Assembly: GCF_014161445.1 (NCBI RefSeq)
Contig: NZ_JABBXA010000016.1
Coordinates: 62,001 to 126,000 of the forward strand
Length of the DNA stretch: 64,000 nt
From: Microbispora sp. H13382
GTDB lineage: Bacteria; Actinomycetota; Actinomycetes; Streptosporangiales; Streptosporangiaceae
Direction of reading: 5' to 3'
The position numbers and the translations under genes are program-made. The notes below the pieces were generated by a model. It was not told where the DNA came from. It saw only the letters and a program-made list of their open reading frames with translations, and searched no databases. Below are positions 1 through 10,797 of this stretch, one piece after another (position 1 is the stretch's first letter; every line of letters starts with the position of its first letter).

Positions 1-679
1 CCGCGCGGCGGTGACGCCGGACATCGACGTCGTCGTGCACGCCGCCAACCCCGTCGGAGACGAGGCGGTGGACGTCGCGGCGATCGAGGCGCTGGCCGGC
101 GGCGGCGCGCGGCTCGTCTACACCAGCGGCGTCTGGGTGCTCGGCACCACCACGGAGGCGGCGGGCGAGGACGCGCCGCCGAACCCCATCGCCCTGTCCG
201 GCTACCGGCCGCGGGTGGAGGGGCTGGTGCGGGACGCGGGCGGCGTCGTCGTCAGGCCCGGCATCGTGTACGGCCGGGGCGGCGGCATCCCCGGGCTGCT
301 CGCCTCCCCCGAGGGGGAGGACGGGCGGTACGTCCACGCGGGCGGCCCGGCCCCGACCTGGCCGACCGTCCACGTCGACGACCTGGCGGACCTGCTCGTG
401 CTCGCGATCGAGAAGGCCGGGCCGGGGAGCCTCTTCCACGGTGTCGCCGAGGAGGCGGTGAGCGTCGCCGACGTCGCGGCGGCGGCCGGCCGTACGGGGA
501 AGGCGGTGCCGTGGCCGATCGGCGAGGCGAGCGAGGTGCTCGGCCGTCCGTTCGCCGAGGGCCTGGCCCTGAGCCAGGTGGTGAGCGGCGATCTCGCCAG
601 GAAGGTCCTCGGATGGCAGCCGAGCCGCCCGGGCATCGTCGACGACGTGCGCTCCGGCTCGTACGCCTCCCGCGTCTGA
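1..679 (+). CDS. NAD(P)-dependent epimerase/dehydratase family protein, 5' truncated by window edge
   Basis: The reading frame is open from base 2 to the TGA at 677-679, so the gene starts upstream and its nucleotide-binding glycine motif is missing. What remains looks like the body of an extended short-chain dehydrogenase: a VVVHAAN strand end, then LVYTSGVWVLG (the strand bearing the active-site Thr/Ser), a GYRPRVE stretch where a YxxxK motif would sit but the lysine is not retained, and a substrate-binding half with VRPGIVYGRGGG and PTVHVDDLADLLVLAIE. Family members act on nucleotide sugars or small carbonyl compounds; the substrate cannot be told. A GTG at 11 is in frame but starts inside the fold, so it is not a credible start. 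Confidence 0.8.
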   Translation, partial: RAAVTPDIDVVVHAANPVGDEAVDVAAIEALAGGGARLVYTSGVWVLGTTTEAAGEDAPPNPIALSGYRPRVEGLVRDAGGVVVRPGIVYGRGGGIPGLLASPEGEDGRYVHAGGPAPTWPTVHVDDLADLLVLAIEKAGPGSLFHGVAEEAVSVADVAAAAGRTGKAVPWPIGEASEVLGRPFAEGLALSQVVSGDLARKVLGWQPSRPGIVDDVRSGSYASRV

Positions 680-698
680 CCTGCGATGCCGGTTCGTG

Positions 699-727
699 TT
701 GACTGTCACGCGCCACTTGCATACTGT
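699..727 (+). promoter_or_regulatory. Probable groESL promoter
   Basis: TTGACT at 699-704 and TACTGT at 722-727 are 17 bp apart, a good spacing for a housekeeping sigma factor promoter. It lies just upstream of the CIRCE palindrome, so the start of transcription would fall inside the operator. This is a pattern match only. Confidence 0.55.
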
Positions 728-733
728 TTCGTG

Positions 734-760
734 TTGGCACTCTGCCATTGAGAGTGCCAA
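734..760. promoter_or_regulatory. CIRCE operator (HrcA-binding inverted repeat)
   Basis: Perfect 9-bp inverted repeat TTGGCACTC / GAGTGCCAA separated by 9 bp (743-751). It matches the CIRCE consensus TTAGCACTC-N9-GAGTGCTAA with one symmetric change per arm. HrcA bound here would block groES-groEL transcription until heat shock inactivates it. It sits about 90 bp upstream of groES. Confidence 0.93.
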
Positions 761-849
761 CAGCGACGAGACAGGTCTGACACCCGCGACGGCAGGCCGC
801 TGGTCGCCTCTTCAGCTCATTCATCGCAATCTGAAGGGGAGGTCCGATC

Positions 850-1161
850 GTGACGACCGCCACCAAGGTTCCCGTTAAGCCGCTCGGCGACCGCATCGTG
901 GTCCAGCCGCTTGAGGCCGAGCAGACCACCGCCTCCGGCCTGGTCATCCCGGACACCGCCAAGGAGAAGCCGCAGGAGGGCCGCGTCCTCGCTGTGGGTC
1001 CGGGCAACTGGGACGAGGACGGCGAGAAGCGCATTCCGCTCGACGTCAAGGAGGGCGACGTCGTCCTCTACAGCAAGTACGGCGGCACCGAGGTCAAGTA
1101 CGGCGGCGAGGAGTACCTGGTGCTCTCGGCCCGCGACGTGCTCGCCATCATCGAGAAGTAG
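850..1161 (+). CDS. groES: Co-chaperonin GroES
   Basis: 103 residues, the normal size for the 10-kDa lid of the GroEL chaperonin. The chain starts with [19 protein letters not shown], has the mobile-loop region [16 protein letters not shown] near residues 28-43, and ends in the typical [10 protein letters not shown] strand. The GTG start at 850 is supported by AAGGGGAGG at 834-842. It is the first gene of a groES-groEL operon with a 66-bp gap to groEL, and is predicted to be under CIRCE/HrcA control. Heptameric GroES caps GroEL rings in the cytoplasm during ATP-driven folding. Confidence 0.97.
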   Translation: MTTATKVPVKPLGDRIVVQPLEAEQTTASGLVIPDTAKEKPQEGRVLAVGPGNWDEDGEKRIPLDVKEGDVVLYSKYGGTEVKYGGEEYLVLSARDVLAIIEK

Positions 1162-1227
1162 GCCGCGTCGGCCAGTGGAGCCCCGGGACACGCGCCCGGG
1201 GCTCCGCGCGCTCACAAGGAGACCTGA

Positions 1228-2853
<1,626 letters not shown>

Positions 2854-2897
2854 TCGAGGCCGGGCGGCCCTCCCGGCCGCAGGCCCAGTAGCATCCC

Positions 2898-2945
2898 GCG
2901 CCCCGCGCCCGCCCGTAAGGGCGGACCGCGGGGCGCACCGCTTTT
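2898..2945 (+). terminator. Rho-independent terminator of groES-groEL
   Basis: A perfect 10-bp stem GCGCCCCGCG (2898-2907) / CGCGGGGCGC (2927-2936) encloses a second short stem CGCCC/GGGCG with a GTAA loop, and is followed by a CTTTT stretch at 2941-2945. It lies 45 bp after the groEL stop. Confidence 0.75.
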
Positions 2946-3080
2946 CCTGCCTCCTGCCCGTTCCGCCCGCTCGGGACGGCCGCTGGGGCCGAAGCCGGGC
3001 CGCGAGCAATGGCAACGACCGGCATACTTCTTTTTCCCTGTCAAGCCGTCAGGCATATATATGTTGTTTTGGGCATTACG

Positions 3081-3096
3081 GTTGGAATGTTCCAAC
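3081..3096. promoter_or_regulatory. Inverted repeat upstream of the sigma factor gene
   Basis: Perfect inverted repeat GTTGGAA-TG-TTCCAAC in the only clearly AT-rich stretch (about 3040-3160) between groEL and the sigma factor gene. It is probably part of the sigma gene's control region; no known regulator is recognised. The 2854-3164 gap otherwise holds only the groEL terminator. Confidence 0.4.
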
Positions 3097-3164
3097 GGGC
3101 GAGTGGTCAAATGATTACGGACCGTTATCGACGCGTCAATGTGACCAATCCGTAGCCGTTAACC

Positions 3165-3821
3165 ATGACGACATCAACGATCGCGACGGGCATCATGCCT
3201 AACGTGACCGAGGGATGCGTCGCCGACGCCGCAACTGGGGTAAGGCTTGCGACGAGATCGGATGAGTCCGACCTCAGGGAACTGACCAGCCTTGCCGTAC
3301 AGGGAGATCGCACCGCGATCGAATCACTGCTGGGACATCTGCGCCCGATGGTGGTCCGGTACTGCAGGGCTCGACTGGGCAGGGTGTCCGGTCAATACCA
3401 CATCGCCGACGACGTGGCCCAGGAGGTGTGCATCGCGGTGCTGTCGGCGCTGCCGCGCTACCGCGACATGGGCCGTCCGTTCGCGTCGTTCGTCTTCGGC
3501 ATCGCCTCCCACAAGGTGGCCGACGCCCTGCGGAGTTCGGTCCGCTCGGCCGTGCCGACGCAGGACCTGCCGGACGGGCCCGACGAGGGCCCCGGGCCGG
3601 AGGAGACGGTGGTGCGCTACATCGAGGCGCAGCACGCCAGGGACCTGCTGTCCCGGCTCCCGGACACCCAGCGCGAGCTCCTCATTCTGCGGGTGGTCTC
3701 GGGCCTGTCCGCCGAGGAGACGGGTAATGTACTCGGCATGTCACCGGGTGCCGTCCGGGTCGCGCAGCATCGCGCGCTGGCGAGGCTCCGGCAACTGGCC
3801 GAGTTGGAGTCGATTGCGTGA
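3165..3821 (+). CDS. sigD: RNA polymerase sigma factor, SigD/ShbA type (ECF-like, sigma70 regions 2 and 4)
   Basis: 218 residues. Region 2 covers about residues 48-118 (core-binding [19 protein letters not shown], then [19 protein letters not shown]). Region 4 covers about 160-212, with the helix-turn-helix [31 protein letters not shown]. Both the sequence and the place between groEL and guaB match mycobacterial SigD; the related Streptomyces ShbA drives expression of the principal sigma factor. The start is uncertain: ATG 3165 has no clear ribosome site, and ATG 3195 (MPNVTEG) is a real alternative. The stop overlaps the next start by GTGA, so sigma and anti-sigma are translationally coupled. 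Confidence 0.88.
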   Translation: MTTSTIATGIMPNVTEGCVADAATGVRLATRSDESDLRELTSLAVQGDRTAIESLLGHLRPMVVRYCRARLGRVSGQYHIADDVAQEVCIAVLSALPRYRDMGRPFASFVFGIASHKVADALRSSVRSAVPTQDLPDGPDEGPGPEETVVRYIEAQHARDLLSRLPDTQRELLILRVVSGLSAEETGNVLGMSPGAVRVAQHRALARLRQLAELESIA

Positions 3822-4033
3822 CCACGAAACGTCGTCGTACGGCCCGCCATCTGCGGTCGTACGGCGATGCCGACGTGGAGGGCGACGTAATGCGGACGGA
3901 CGCCGTCCTCGACGCGCTCGCCCGCCGCGAGCCGGTCGGCGGCACGGACGCCGCCGTCCGGTTGCTGGGCGCGCTCGTGGTCGACGTGGACAGTCAGCGG
4001 CTCTCCTCCGTGTCGATCACGCCGTCCACGTAG
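3818..4033 (+). CDS. rsdA: Mini anti-sigma-D factor: RsdA SigD-binding domain only
   Basis: 71 residues starting at a GTG that overlaps the sigma stop (GTGA). Residues about 22-60 ([19 protein letters not shown], then [17 protein letters not shown]) match the SigD-binding N-terminal segment of RsdA, which in mycobacteria begins with a similar RTDLLLDALAERE helix followed by an acidic helix. Typical RsdA proteins then run for over 200 residues through a transmembrane helix and a periplasmic tail. Here the frame stops at TAG 4031-4033, and the opposing gene fills the sequence beyond, so no anchor or sensor part exists. It should be a soluble, uncontrolled or otherwise released inhibitor, or a relic. 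Confidence 0.72.
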   Translation: MTTKRRRTARHLRSYGDADVEGDVMRTDAVLDALARREPVGGTDAAVRLLGALVVDVDSQRLSSVSITPST

Positions 4034-4380
4034 CCCCGGGCGTACTCCCAGCTGACGTAGTCGGCCGGATCGGGCTGGTAGGCCGGCTCGTGGACCTGCG
4101 GCCGGCCGTTGTCGATCATCTGGCGCAGGTTGCCGCGCAGCAGGTCCCAGTCGAAGTAGTGCTGCTCGCCGCACTCCGGGCAGTCGAGGACCAGCCCGAG
4201 CACGCCCTGGGGTTCGAGCAGGGAACGGAAGACCTCCACGTCGGCGAGATCGGTCAGCGCCTCGTCGCGCTCGGCGAGCGTCAGCGGCTCCACGTCGTCG
4301 GGCGTGCCAAGCTCCGCCGCGGGGTCGTTGGGGTCATCCGCGAACGGGTCGCGGGGGACGTCTTCCAGCACGCATCCCAC
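3994..4380 (-). CDS. DUF5319 family protein (Rv3412-like)
   Basis: 128 residues from GTG 4380, with possible later start GTG 4371. The N-terminal PRDPFADDPNDP, the central CPECGEQHYFDWDLLRGNL with a CxxC pair, and the C-terminal [25 protein letters not shown] match the conserved actinobacterial family located between sigD and guaB in mycobacteria. Function is unknown; the CxxC pair suggests a metal or redox site. Its 3' end overlaps the mini anti-sigma gene by 40 bp in convergent orientation. An upstream in-frame ATG at 4422 would add a glycine run made by ribosome-site-like DNA, so it was not chosen. Confidence 0.82.
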   Translation of the reverse strand: MGCVLEDVPRDPFADDPNDPAAELGTPDDVEPLTLAERDEALTDLADVEVFRSLLEPQGVLGLVLDCPECGEQHYFDWDLLRGNLRQMIDNGRPQVHEPAYQPDPADYVSWEYARGYVDGVIDTEESR

Positions 4381-4515
4381 CTTATGACCACCGCCCCCTC
4401 CACGAGGATAAGTGCGCTTCATCTGCTCGTCGGGCCGTGGCCCGGGACTCCGGTGTCACAGCCTCGGCGGCACGGAACCTCGGTGACACAGGCCTCGGTG
4501 ACATGGACCCGGGCG

Positions 4516-5520
4516 TCACAGCCAGCCCCGGCGGGCGGCCTCCACCCCCGCCTGGAACCGGGACTGCGCCCCGAGCTCCGACATCGCCTCGGCGAACCTG
4601 GCCCGCACCGTGCGCACGGACACCCCGAGGTGGCGGGCGACGGCGTCGTCGGACAGGCCGTGGGCGGCCAGCCGTAGCACCTGCAGCACGCTGCTGTGCG
4701 GGGAGATCGGCGCGGCCCGGGCCCACAGCTCCTCGAACAGCGCCCGCAGCGCCCCCACCGCCACCGGAGCGTGGACCAGGTAGCAGTTGTAGGAGTGCTC
4801 GGGCAGCGGGACGCCCCACTCGGCGGGCAGCCCCGCGGCGCCGTCGCCCAGCGCGAAGAACCAGCTCGGCACCGCGTCGAGGGCACGCAGCCTCGCGCCC
4901 GCGGCGGAGAGCCGCCCGCACACCTCCCGTACGGCGGGCGAGGTCAAGGCGTCGAGCGTCACGACCATCCGCAGGCGCAGGATGCCGTCGGCGGCGGCCT
5001 GGAGCCACTGGCCGCCATATCCGTCCGCGAACCGGGCCATGGTCCGGTGGTCCGGCACGGCCATGACCAGCTCGGCGGGGGGCGCCTGCAGCGCGAGGCC
5101 GATCACGCTCTCGCACAGCTCGTCCGCACCGCTCATCGGCTCGACCGAGAACCGGCCGCTGCGCCAGTCGCGGCCGGCGTCGTAGTGATGGGCCAGGCGT
5201 CCGGCCGCGGCGAGCACCTCGTCGATCTGGCGGGTCTCCCTGGCCATGCGGTCCAGCCTCTCGGCCACCAGCCGTCCGATCGCCGCGGCCGGATGCCGCG
5301 CGAGGAACTCCTCCCGCCGCCGGTTCACCGCGCCGAGCCGTACGAGCTCGTCCAGGGCGTCGAGCACGTCCTCGGCGGGCCGGCCGACCGCCTCGGCCAG
5401 CTCCGTCAGCGTGGCGCGGTGCAGCCGCAGCATGGCGGTGTAGAGGGCCGCCTGGTCGGGGGAGAGCCCCAGGCTTTCGAGGGGGCCGGTCTGTGGATCG
5501 GCGTTGCGCGTCGTACTCAT
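4516..5520 (-). CDS. TrmB-like / LuxR-type HTH transcriptional regulator
   Basis: 334 residues. The N-terminal winged-helix segment (about residues 15-80: LSPDQAALYTAMLRLHRATLTELAEAV, with LDELVRLGAVNRR) is TrmB-like. The middle 200 residues form a ligand-sensing-like domain related to phospholipase D-fold regulators. The C terminus (about 270-330, GLSDDAVARHLGVSVRTVRARFAEAM) is a LuxR-type helix-turn-helix. This architecture is common in actinomycetes and its ligands are mostly unknown. ATG 5520 is chosen because GGAG lies 6 nt upstream; the longer open frame to 5832 runs through a 9-bp repeat array and is rejected. Confidence 0.82.
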   Translation of the reverse strand: MSTTRNADPQTGPLESLGLSPDQAALYTAMLRLHRATLTELAEAVGRPAEDVLDALDELVRLGAVNRRREEFLARHPAAAIGRLVAERLDRMARETRQIDEVLAAAGRLAHHYDAGRDWRSGRFSVEPMSGADELCESVIGLALQAPPAELVMAVPDHRTMARFADGYGGQWLQAAADGILRLRMVVTLDALTSPAVREVCGRLSAAGARLRALDAVPSWFFALGDGAAGLPAEWGVPLPEHSYNCYLVHAPVAVGALRALFEELWARAAPISPHSSVLQVLRLAAHGLSDDAVARHLGVSVRTVRARFAEAMSELGAQSRFQAGVEAARRGWL

Positions 5521-5534
5521 GCTCGCTCCGTCGG

Positions 5535-5620
5535 TGGTCACGCTGGTCGCACAGCGCTGATCACATTGCAGATCACATTGGCCGCAGTGGTCGCACCGGT
5601 CGCATTGGCCGCGCTGGTCC
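5535..5620. repeat. 9-bp direct repeat array in the regulator's leader
   Basis: About eight degenerate copies of TGGTCGCAY (for example TGGTCACGC, TGGTCGCAC, TGATCACAT, TGGCCGCAG, TGGTCGCAC, CGGTCGCAT), mostly head to tail with two small interruptions, directly upstream of the regulator start at 5520. Could be a multimer operator or a slippage-prone minisatellite. Confidence 0.6.
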
Positions 5621-5950
5621 ATGGGGCGAAAACGTTTCCCGGCGTCCGGCGCCCCGACTTCCGCCTCATCTCGCCTCGCTCCGCGTGAGAATAGCGCGGC
5701 TTTTCCTTGTTGTCCGTCCTGTTCACACATTCGGCCCGGTTGGATGTGGCGGCTTTTGTATGGATGTGAGTGATCGCATTTTGTTTCGGTCGCAGTTTCG
5801 AAAGCGCGAAATGCATCTTTGTGCAGTTGCACGTTACGCCATTGCGCATGGACGCTGTGTGACGCATCCTTGACTCAGCGTTAGCCGGGAACGCCGCGTC
5901 TGCCGGGCGCGGAGGGGGGCTCGACGGCGTGGCGGGCGCGACGCGCGGAA

Positions 5951-5984
5951 GTGGGGGGACCGGAAGCCGGTCCCCCCACTTTTT
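5951..5984 (+). terminator. Strong rho-independent terminator with no obvious upstream gene
   Basis: Perfect 13-bp stem GTGGGGGGACCGG (5951-5963) / CCGGTCCCCCCAC (5967-5979) with a 3-nt loop, followed by TTTTT (5980-5984). The T tract is on the + strand side only. The nearest + strand gene upstream ends at 4033, so it may end a small RNA or act as a guaB leader attenuator or insulator. Confidence 0.85.
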
Positions 5985-6040
5985 GTGCCGTCCCTCTTGA
6001 CAGGTCTGCCGGATGCGGTTTGGGGCGGCCACTAGACTGA

Positions 6041-7582
<1,542 letters not shown>

Positions 7583-7615
7583 TTCGTACCGGAAGAAACG
7601 GAAAGAACAGGCGAT

Positions 7616-8734
7616 ATGACACAGGTGGAGATCGGGCGCGGCAAGAGCGGACGGCGTGCCTACGCGCTGGACGAGATCGGCATCGTGCCCTCCCGGCGCA
7701 CCCGCGACCCGGAGGAGGTGTCGATCTCCTGGCAGATCGACGCCTACCGGTTCGACTCTCCGCTCGTGGCGAGCCCGATGGACAGCGTCGTGTCGCCGCA
7801 GACGGCCATCGAGATCGGGCGCCTGGGCGGACTCGGCGTGCTCGACCTCGAAGGGCTCTGGACCCGCTACGAGGACCCGGCGCCGCTGCTGGAAGAGGTG
7901 GCCACCCTCGACCGGGAGGCCGCGACCCGGCGGCTGCAGGAGATCTACACCGCGCCCATCAGGGACGAGCTGATCGGCCGGCGCATCGAGGAGATCCGCG
8001 CCGCCGGCGTCACCACCGCCGTACGGCTGTCGCCGCAGCGCACCGTGCAGCACCACAAGGCCGTGATCGACGCGGGCGTGGACATCTTCGTGATCCGCGG
8101 CACCACGGTCTCCGCGGAGCACGTGTCGGGCCGGGCCGAGCCGCTCAACCTCAAGCAGTTCATCTACGAGCTCGACGTCCCGGTCATCGTGGGCGGCTGC
8201 GCGACGTACACGGCTGCACTGCACCTCATGCGGACCGGCGCGGCCGGCGTGCTGGTCGGCTTCGGCGGCGGCGCCTCGCACACCACCCGCAACGTGCTGG
8301 GCGTGGTCGTGCCGATGGCCACCGCGATCTCCGACGTGGCCGCGGCCCGCCGCGACTACATGGACGAGTCGGGCGGCCGGTACGTCCACGTCATCGCCGA
8401 CGGCGGCATGGGCGGCTCCGGCGACATCGCCAAGGCGATCGCCTGCGGCGCCGACGCCGTCATGGTGGGCTCGCCGCTCGCGCGGGCCAGCGAGGCCCCC
8501 GGCCGCGGGTTTCACTGGGGATCGGAGGCCCACCACCCTGAGCTGCCGCGCGGCAAGCGGGTCGAGTTCGGCACGATCGGTACGCTGAAGGAGATCCTGC
8601 ACGGCCCGTCGTCGCTGGCCGACGGCTCGATGAACCTGCTCGGCGCGCTGCGCCGCACGATGGCCACGGCCGGATACTCCGACCTCAAGGAGTTCCAGCG
8701 CGTCGAGGTGGTCGTCGCCCCGCCGCAGCGCTGA
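7616..8734 (+). CDS. guaB3: GuaB3 family IMPDH-related protein
   Basis: 372 residues, an IMPDH-fold barrel without the CBS insert. It begins MTQVEIGRGKSGRRAYALDEIGIVPSRR-like and keeps the SPMDSVVSP strand and DGGMGGSGDIAKAIACGADAVMVGSPLA. Where IMPDH has GSICTTR this protein has GGASHTTR, so the standard catalytic cysteine is absent at that position; the mycobacterial homologue I recall also lacks it. GuaB3 proteins are near-universal in actinobacteria beside guaB; cyanobacterial members have been reported to act as GMP reductases. The activity of this copy is not shown by sequence. Confidence 0.9.
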   Translation: MTQVEIGRGKSGRRAYALDEIGIVPSRRTRDPEEVSISWQIDAYRFDSPLVASPMDSVVSPQTAIEIGRLGGLGVLDLEGLWTRYEDPAPLLEEVATLDREAATRRLQEIYTAPIRDELIGRRIEEIRAAGVTTAVRLSPQRTVQHHKAVIDAGVDIFVIRGTTVSAEHVSGRAEPLNLKQFIYELDVPVIVGGCATYTAALHLMRTGAAGVLVGFGGGASHTTRNVLGVVVPMATAISDVAAARRDYMDESGGRYVHVIADGGMGGSGDIAKAIACGADAVMVGSPLARASEAPGRGFHWGSEAHHPELPRGKRVEFGTIGTLKEILHGPSSLADGSMNLLGALRRTMATAGYSDLKEFQRVEVVVAPPQR

Positions 8735-8742
8735 GCCGTCAC

Positions 8743-8769
8743 CCGGAGCGGGGCCCGGCCCCGCTCCGG
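8743..8769. terminator. Bidirectional terminator-like hairpin between guaB3 and the response regulator
   Basis: Perfect 11-bp stem CCGGAGCGGGG / CCCCGCTCCGG with a 5-nt loop, between two convergent genes. There is no T run, so it is called from stem strength and position only. Confidence 0.55.
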
Positions 8770-8804
8770 ACATTCGGCCCCCGTACAGGACACCGGGCGC
8801 CGCG

Positions 8805-9467
8805 TCAGCGGCCGCGCGGGGTCACCAGGCCGGACTCGTAGGCGAAGACCACGAGCTGCGCGCGGTCACGGGCGTGAAGCTTGGCCATGGCCCGGTTGAT
8901 GTGGGTTTTCGCGGTCATCGGGCTGATCATCATGCGGTCGGCGATCTGGTCGTTGGACAGGCCGTGGGCGACCAGGGCCACGGCCTCGCGTTCGCGGTTG
9001 GTCAGATCCTCCAGCTCCACGTCGGCGTCCGTCTGTAGCGGCTGGGTGACGTACCGGTCGATCAGCTTGCGGGTGATCGACGGTGCGAGCAGGGCGTCGC
9101 CACGCGCGGCGACGCGGACGGCGTGCAGGAAGTCTTCCGGCACGATGTCCTTGACGAGGAAGCCGGCGGCGCCGGCGCGCAACGCGTTGAAGACGTACTC
9201 GTCCAGGCCGTAGTTGGTCAGGATGACGACGTGCACCCCGGCCAGGGCCGGGTCCGCGGCGATACGCCGGGTCGCCTCGATGCCGTCGACGACCGGCATC
9301 TGGATGTCGATGAGAGCGACGTCGGGCAGATGTTCCCTGACCAGGGCCAGGCCCTCCATCCCGTCGCCGGCCTCGGCGACCACCTCGATGTCGTCTTCGA
9401 GGTCGAGAAGCGCGCGGAATCCGCTGCGAAGGAGCGGCTGGTCGTCGACCAGCAGGACCCGGATCAC
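8805..9467 (-). CDS. NarL/LuxR-family response regulator
   Basis: 220 residues. The receiver domain spans residues 1-120 with VLLVDDQ, the phosphorylated aspartate in LIDIQMP, and a conserved lysine in FLVKD. The LuxR helix-turn-helix is at about 150-210 (LTNREREAVALVAHGLSNDQIADRMMISPMTAKTHI). Its start overlaps the end of the upstream kinase gene by 4 bp, so the two are translationally coupled partners. The likely target is its own operon or the membrane protein gene at 10798; this is inference from position. Confidence 0.93.
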   Translation of the reverse strand: MIRVLLVDDQPLLRSGFRALLDLEDDIEVVAEAGDGMEGLALVREHLPDVALIDIQMPVVDGIEATRRIAADPALAGVHVVILTNYGLDEYVFNALRAGAAGFLVKDIVPEDFLHAVRVAARGDALLAPSITRKLIDRYVTQPLQTDADVELEDLTNREREAVALVAHGLSNDQIADRMMISPMTAKTHINRAMAKLHARDRAQLVVFAYESGLVTPRGR

Positions 9468-10579
9468 GGCGTCCGATCCACCGGGAGTTCGGCGTGCACG
9501 GTGAAGCCGCCCTCGCCGCGCGGCTCCGCGCGCAGGTGACCGCCGAGGGCGGTGACCCGTTCGCGCATGCCGAGCAGTCCGACGCCGGGCACGGGCGCGG
9601 TGCCGGGCGTGGCCTTTCCGTCGTCGTCGACCCGCACGACCAGGGCGCCCGGACGGTAGTCGATCCGGACCGCCGCGGTGGTGGCGGACGCGTGCCGGGC
9701 GATGTTGGTCAGTGACTCCTGGACGATCCGGTACGCGGTCCGGTCCACCGCGGCCGGCACGTCGTCGCGGTGTCCCTCGATCGTCAGGGTCGCGTCGAGG
9801 CCGGTCGTCCGGGCCCGTCGCACCAGTTCCGGGACGTGGTCGAGCCCGTGCGCCGGGTTCTCGCCGTCGTCACGCAGCGCCTCGAGGGTCGCCCGCAGTT
9901 CGCGAGCCGCCTCACGGCCGGCCTCCCGGATCGCCAGCAGGGACTCCGGCACCTGTTCACCCCGCTTGCGTGCCACGTGCACGGCGACCTCCGCCTGCAC
10001 CTTGATGACCGAGATCTGGTGGGTCAGCGAGTCGTGCAGCTCCCGCGCGATGTGCAGCCGCTCCTCGTCGGCCCGGCGCCGCGCGGTCTCCTCACGGGTG
10101 CGCTCGGCCTCCTCCGCCCGGCGCTCGGCCTGCCGCAGCGCCTCACCCGCGGCGCCGGCGGCGATCAGCCAGGCCAGTTCGAGGGCGCCGCGGGCCTGCG
10201 CGAGCGCCGCGCCCGTGTCGTGCAGGCCCGACGCCAGGGCCGCGAGGGCGAGAGCGGCCAGCATCGTCACACTCGCCGCCACCGTGACGGCGCGGTGTCC
10301 CGCCCGCATCGCGGCGTACACCGCGAACAGGTACGCGACGGCGGGCACGTCGAAACCGGCCGCCTGGTAACCCACCGCGCACAGCCCGGTGACGGCCAGG
10401 ACGGGAACCGGCGCCCTGCGGCCCGCGGCCAGTGCCAGGCCGCCGGCCGCCAGCAGCGTGTAGCCGACCGGATCGAGGTCGGTCGCCTGGTGCTGCTTGG
10501 ACAGCCCGGTGACCAGCAGCGTCGCCGCCACGCAGACGGCGATCGCCCAGTCTCTGACACCGGACCGGACTGTCCTCAT
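9464..10579 (-). CDS. Two-component sensor histidine kinase, HisKA_3 type
   Basis: 371 residues. About five or six hydrophobic segments fill residues 10-140 with little extracellular loop, suggesting membrane-embedded sensing. A coiled-coil rich in Glu/Arg follows, then the dimerisation and phosphoacceptor motif HIARELHDSLTHQISVI (His near residue 180) and a HATPase domain with VQESLTNIARHA and GVGLLGMRERV. It is first in a kinase-regulator operon. Similar to DesK-type actinomycete kinases; the signal is unknown. Confidence 0.93.
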   Translation of the reverse strand: MRTVRSGVRDWAIAVCVAATLLVTGLSKQHQATDLDPVGYTLLAAGGLALAAGRRAPVPVLAVTGLCAVGYQAAGFDVPAVAYLFAVYAAMRAGHRAVTVAASVTMLAALALAALASGLHDTGAALAQARGALELAWLIAAGAAGEALRQAERRAEEAERTREETARRRADEERLHIARELHDSLTHQISVIKVQAEVAVHVARKRGEQVPESLLAIREAGREAARELRATLEALRDDGENPAHGLDHVPELVRRARTTGLDATLTIEGHRDDVPAAVDRTAYRIVQESLTNIARHASATTAAVRIDYRPGALVVRVDDDGKATPGTAPVPGVGLLGMRERVTALGGHLRAEPRGEGGFTVHAELPVDRTP

Positions 10580-10797
10580 GCGCGCACCCTAGCCGGATGC
10601 CGGCGCGGGAGGCTCCTCCGCGCGGGTGATCGGTCGCCTACCGCGTCCGCGGTACTTCCACCGCTCCTGCGGCCTCCGCGGCAGCCGGGTGCGGCGTCGG
10701 CGGCAGCGCCGATCGCCCGCTCGCGGCGGACGACCGGCGGCGGGTCCGGCGGACATGCTCGGGTGACGTCCCGTCGTACGAGGAGAAAGAGCACCTC

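Noticed and set aside
4423-4515. Terminator or operator from GTGTCAC/GTGACAC repeats
   Set aside because: Short GGTGACA units repeat here but give no stable hairpin with a T run and no clear operator symmetry.
5521-5832. N-terminal Cys/Asp-rich extension of the regulator (start at 5832)
   Set aside because: Would be encoded by a 9-bp repeat array and AT-rich leader, while ATG 5520 has a good ribosome site and starts the recognisable domain.
5997-6038. TTGACA ... TAGACT as one guaB promoter
   Set aside because: The two hexamers are 30 bp apart; 16-19 bp would be needed.
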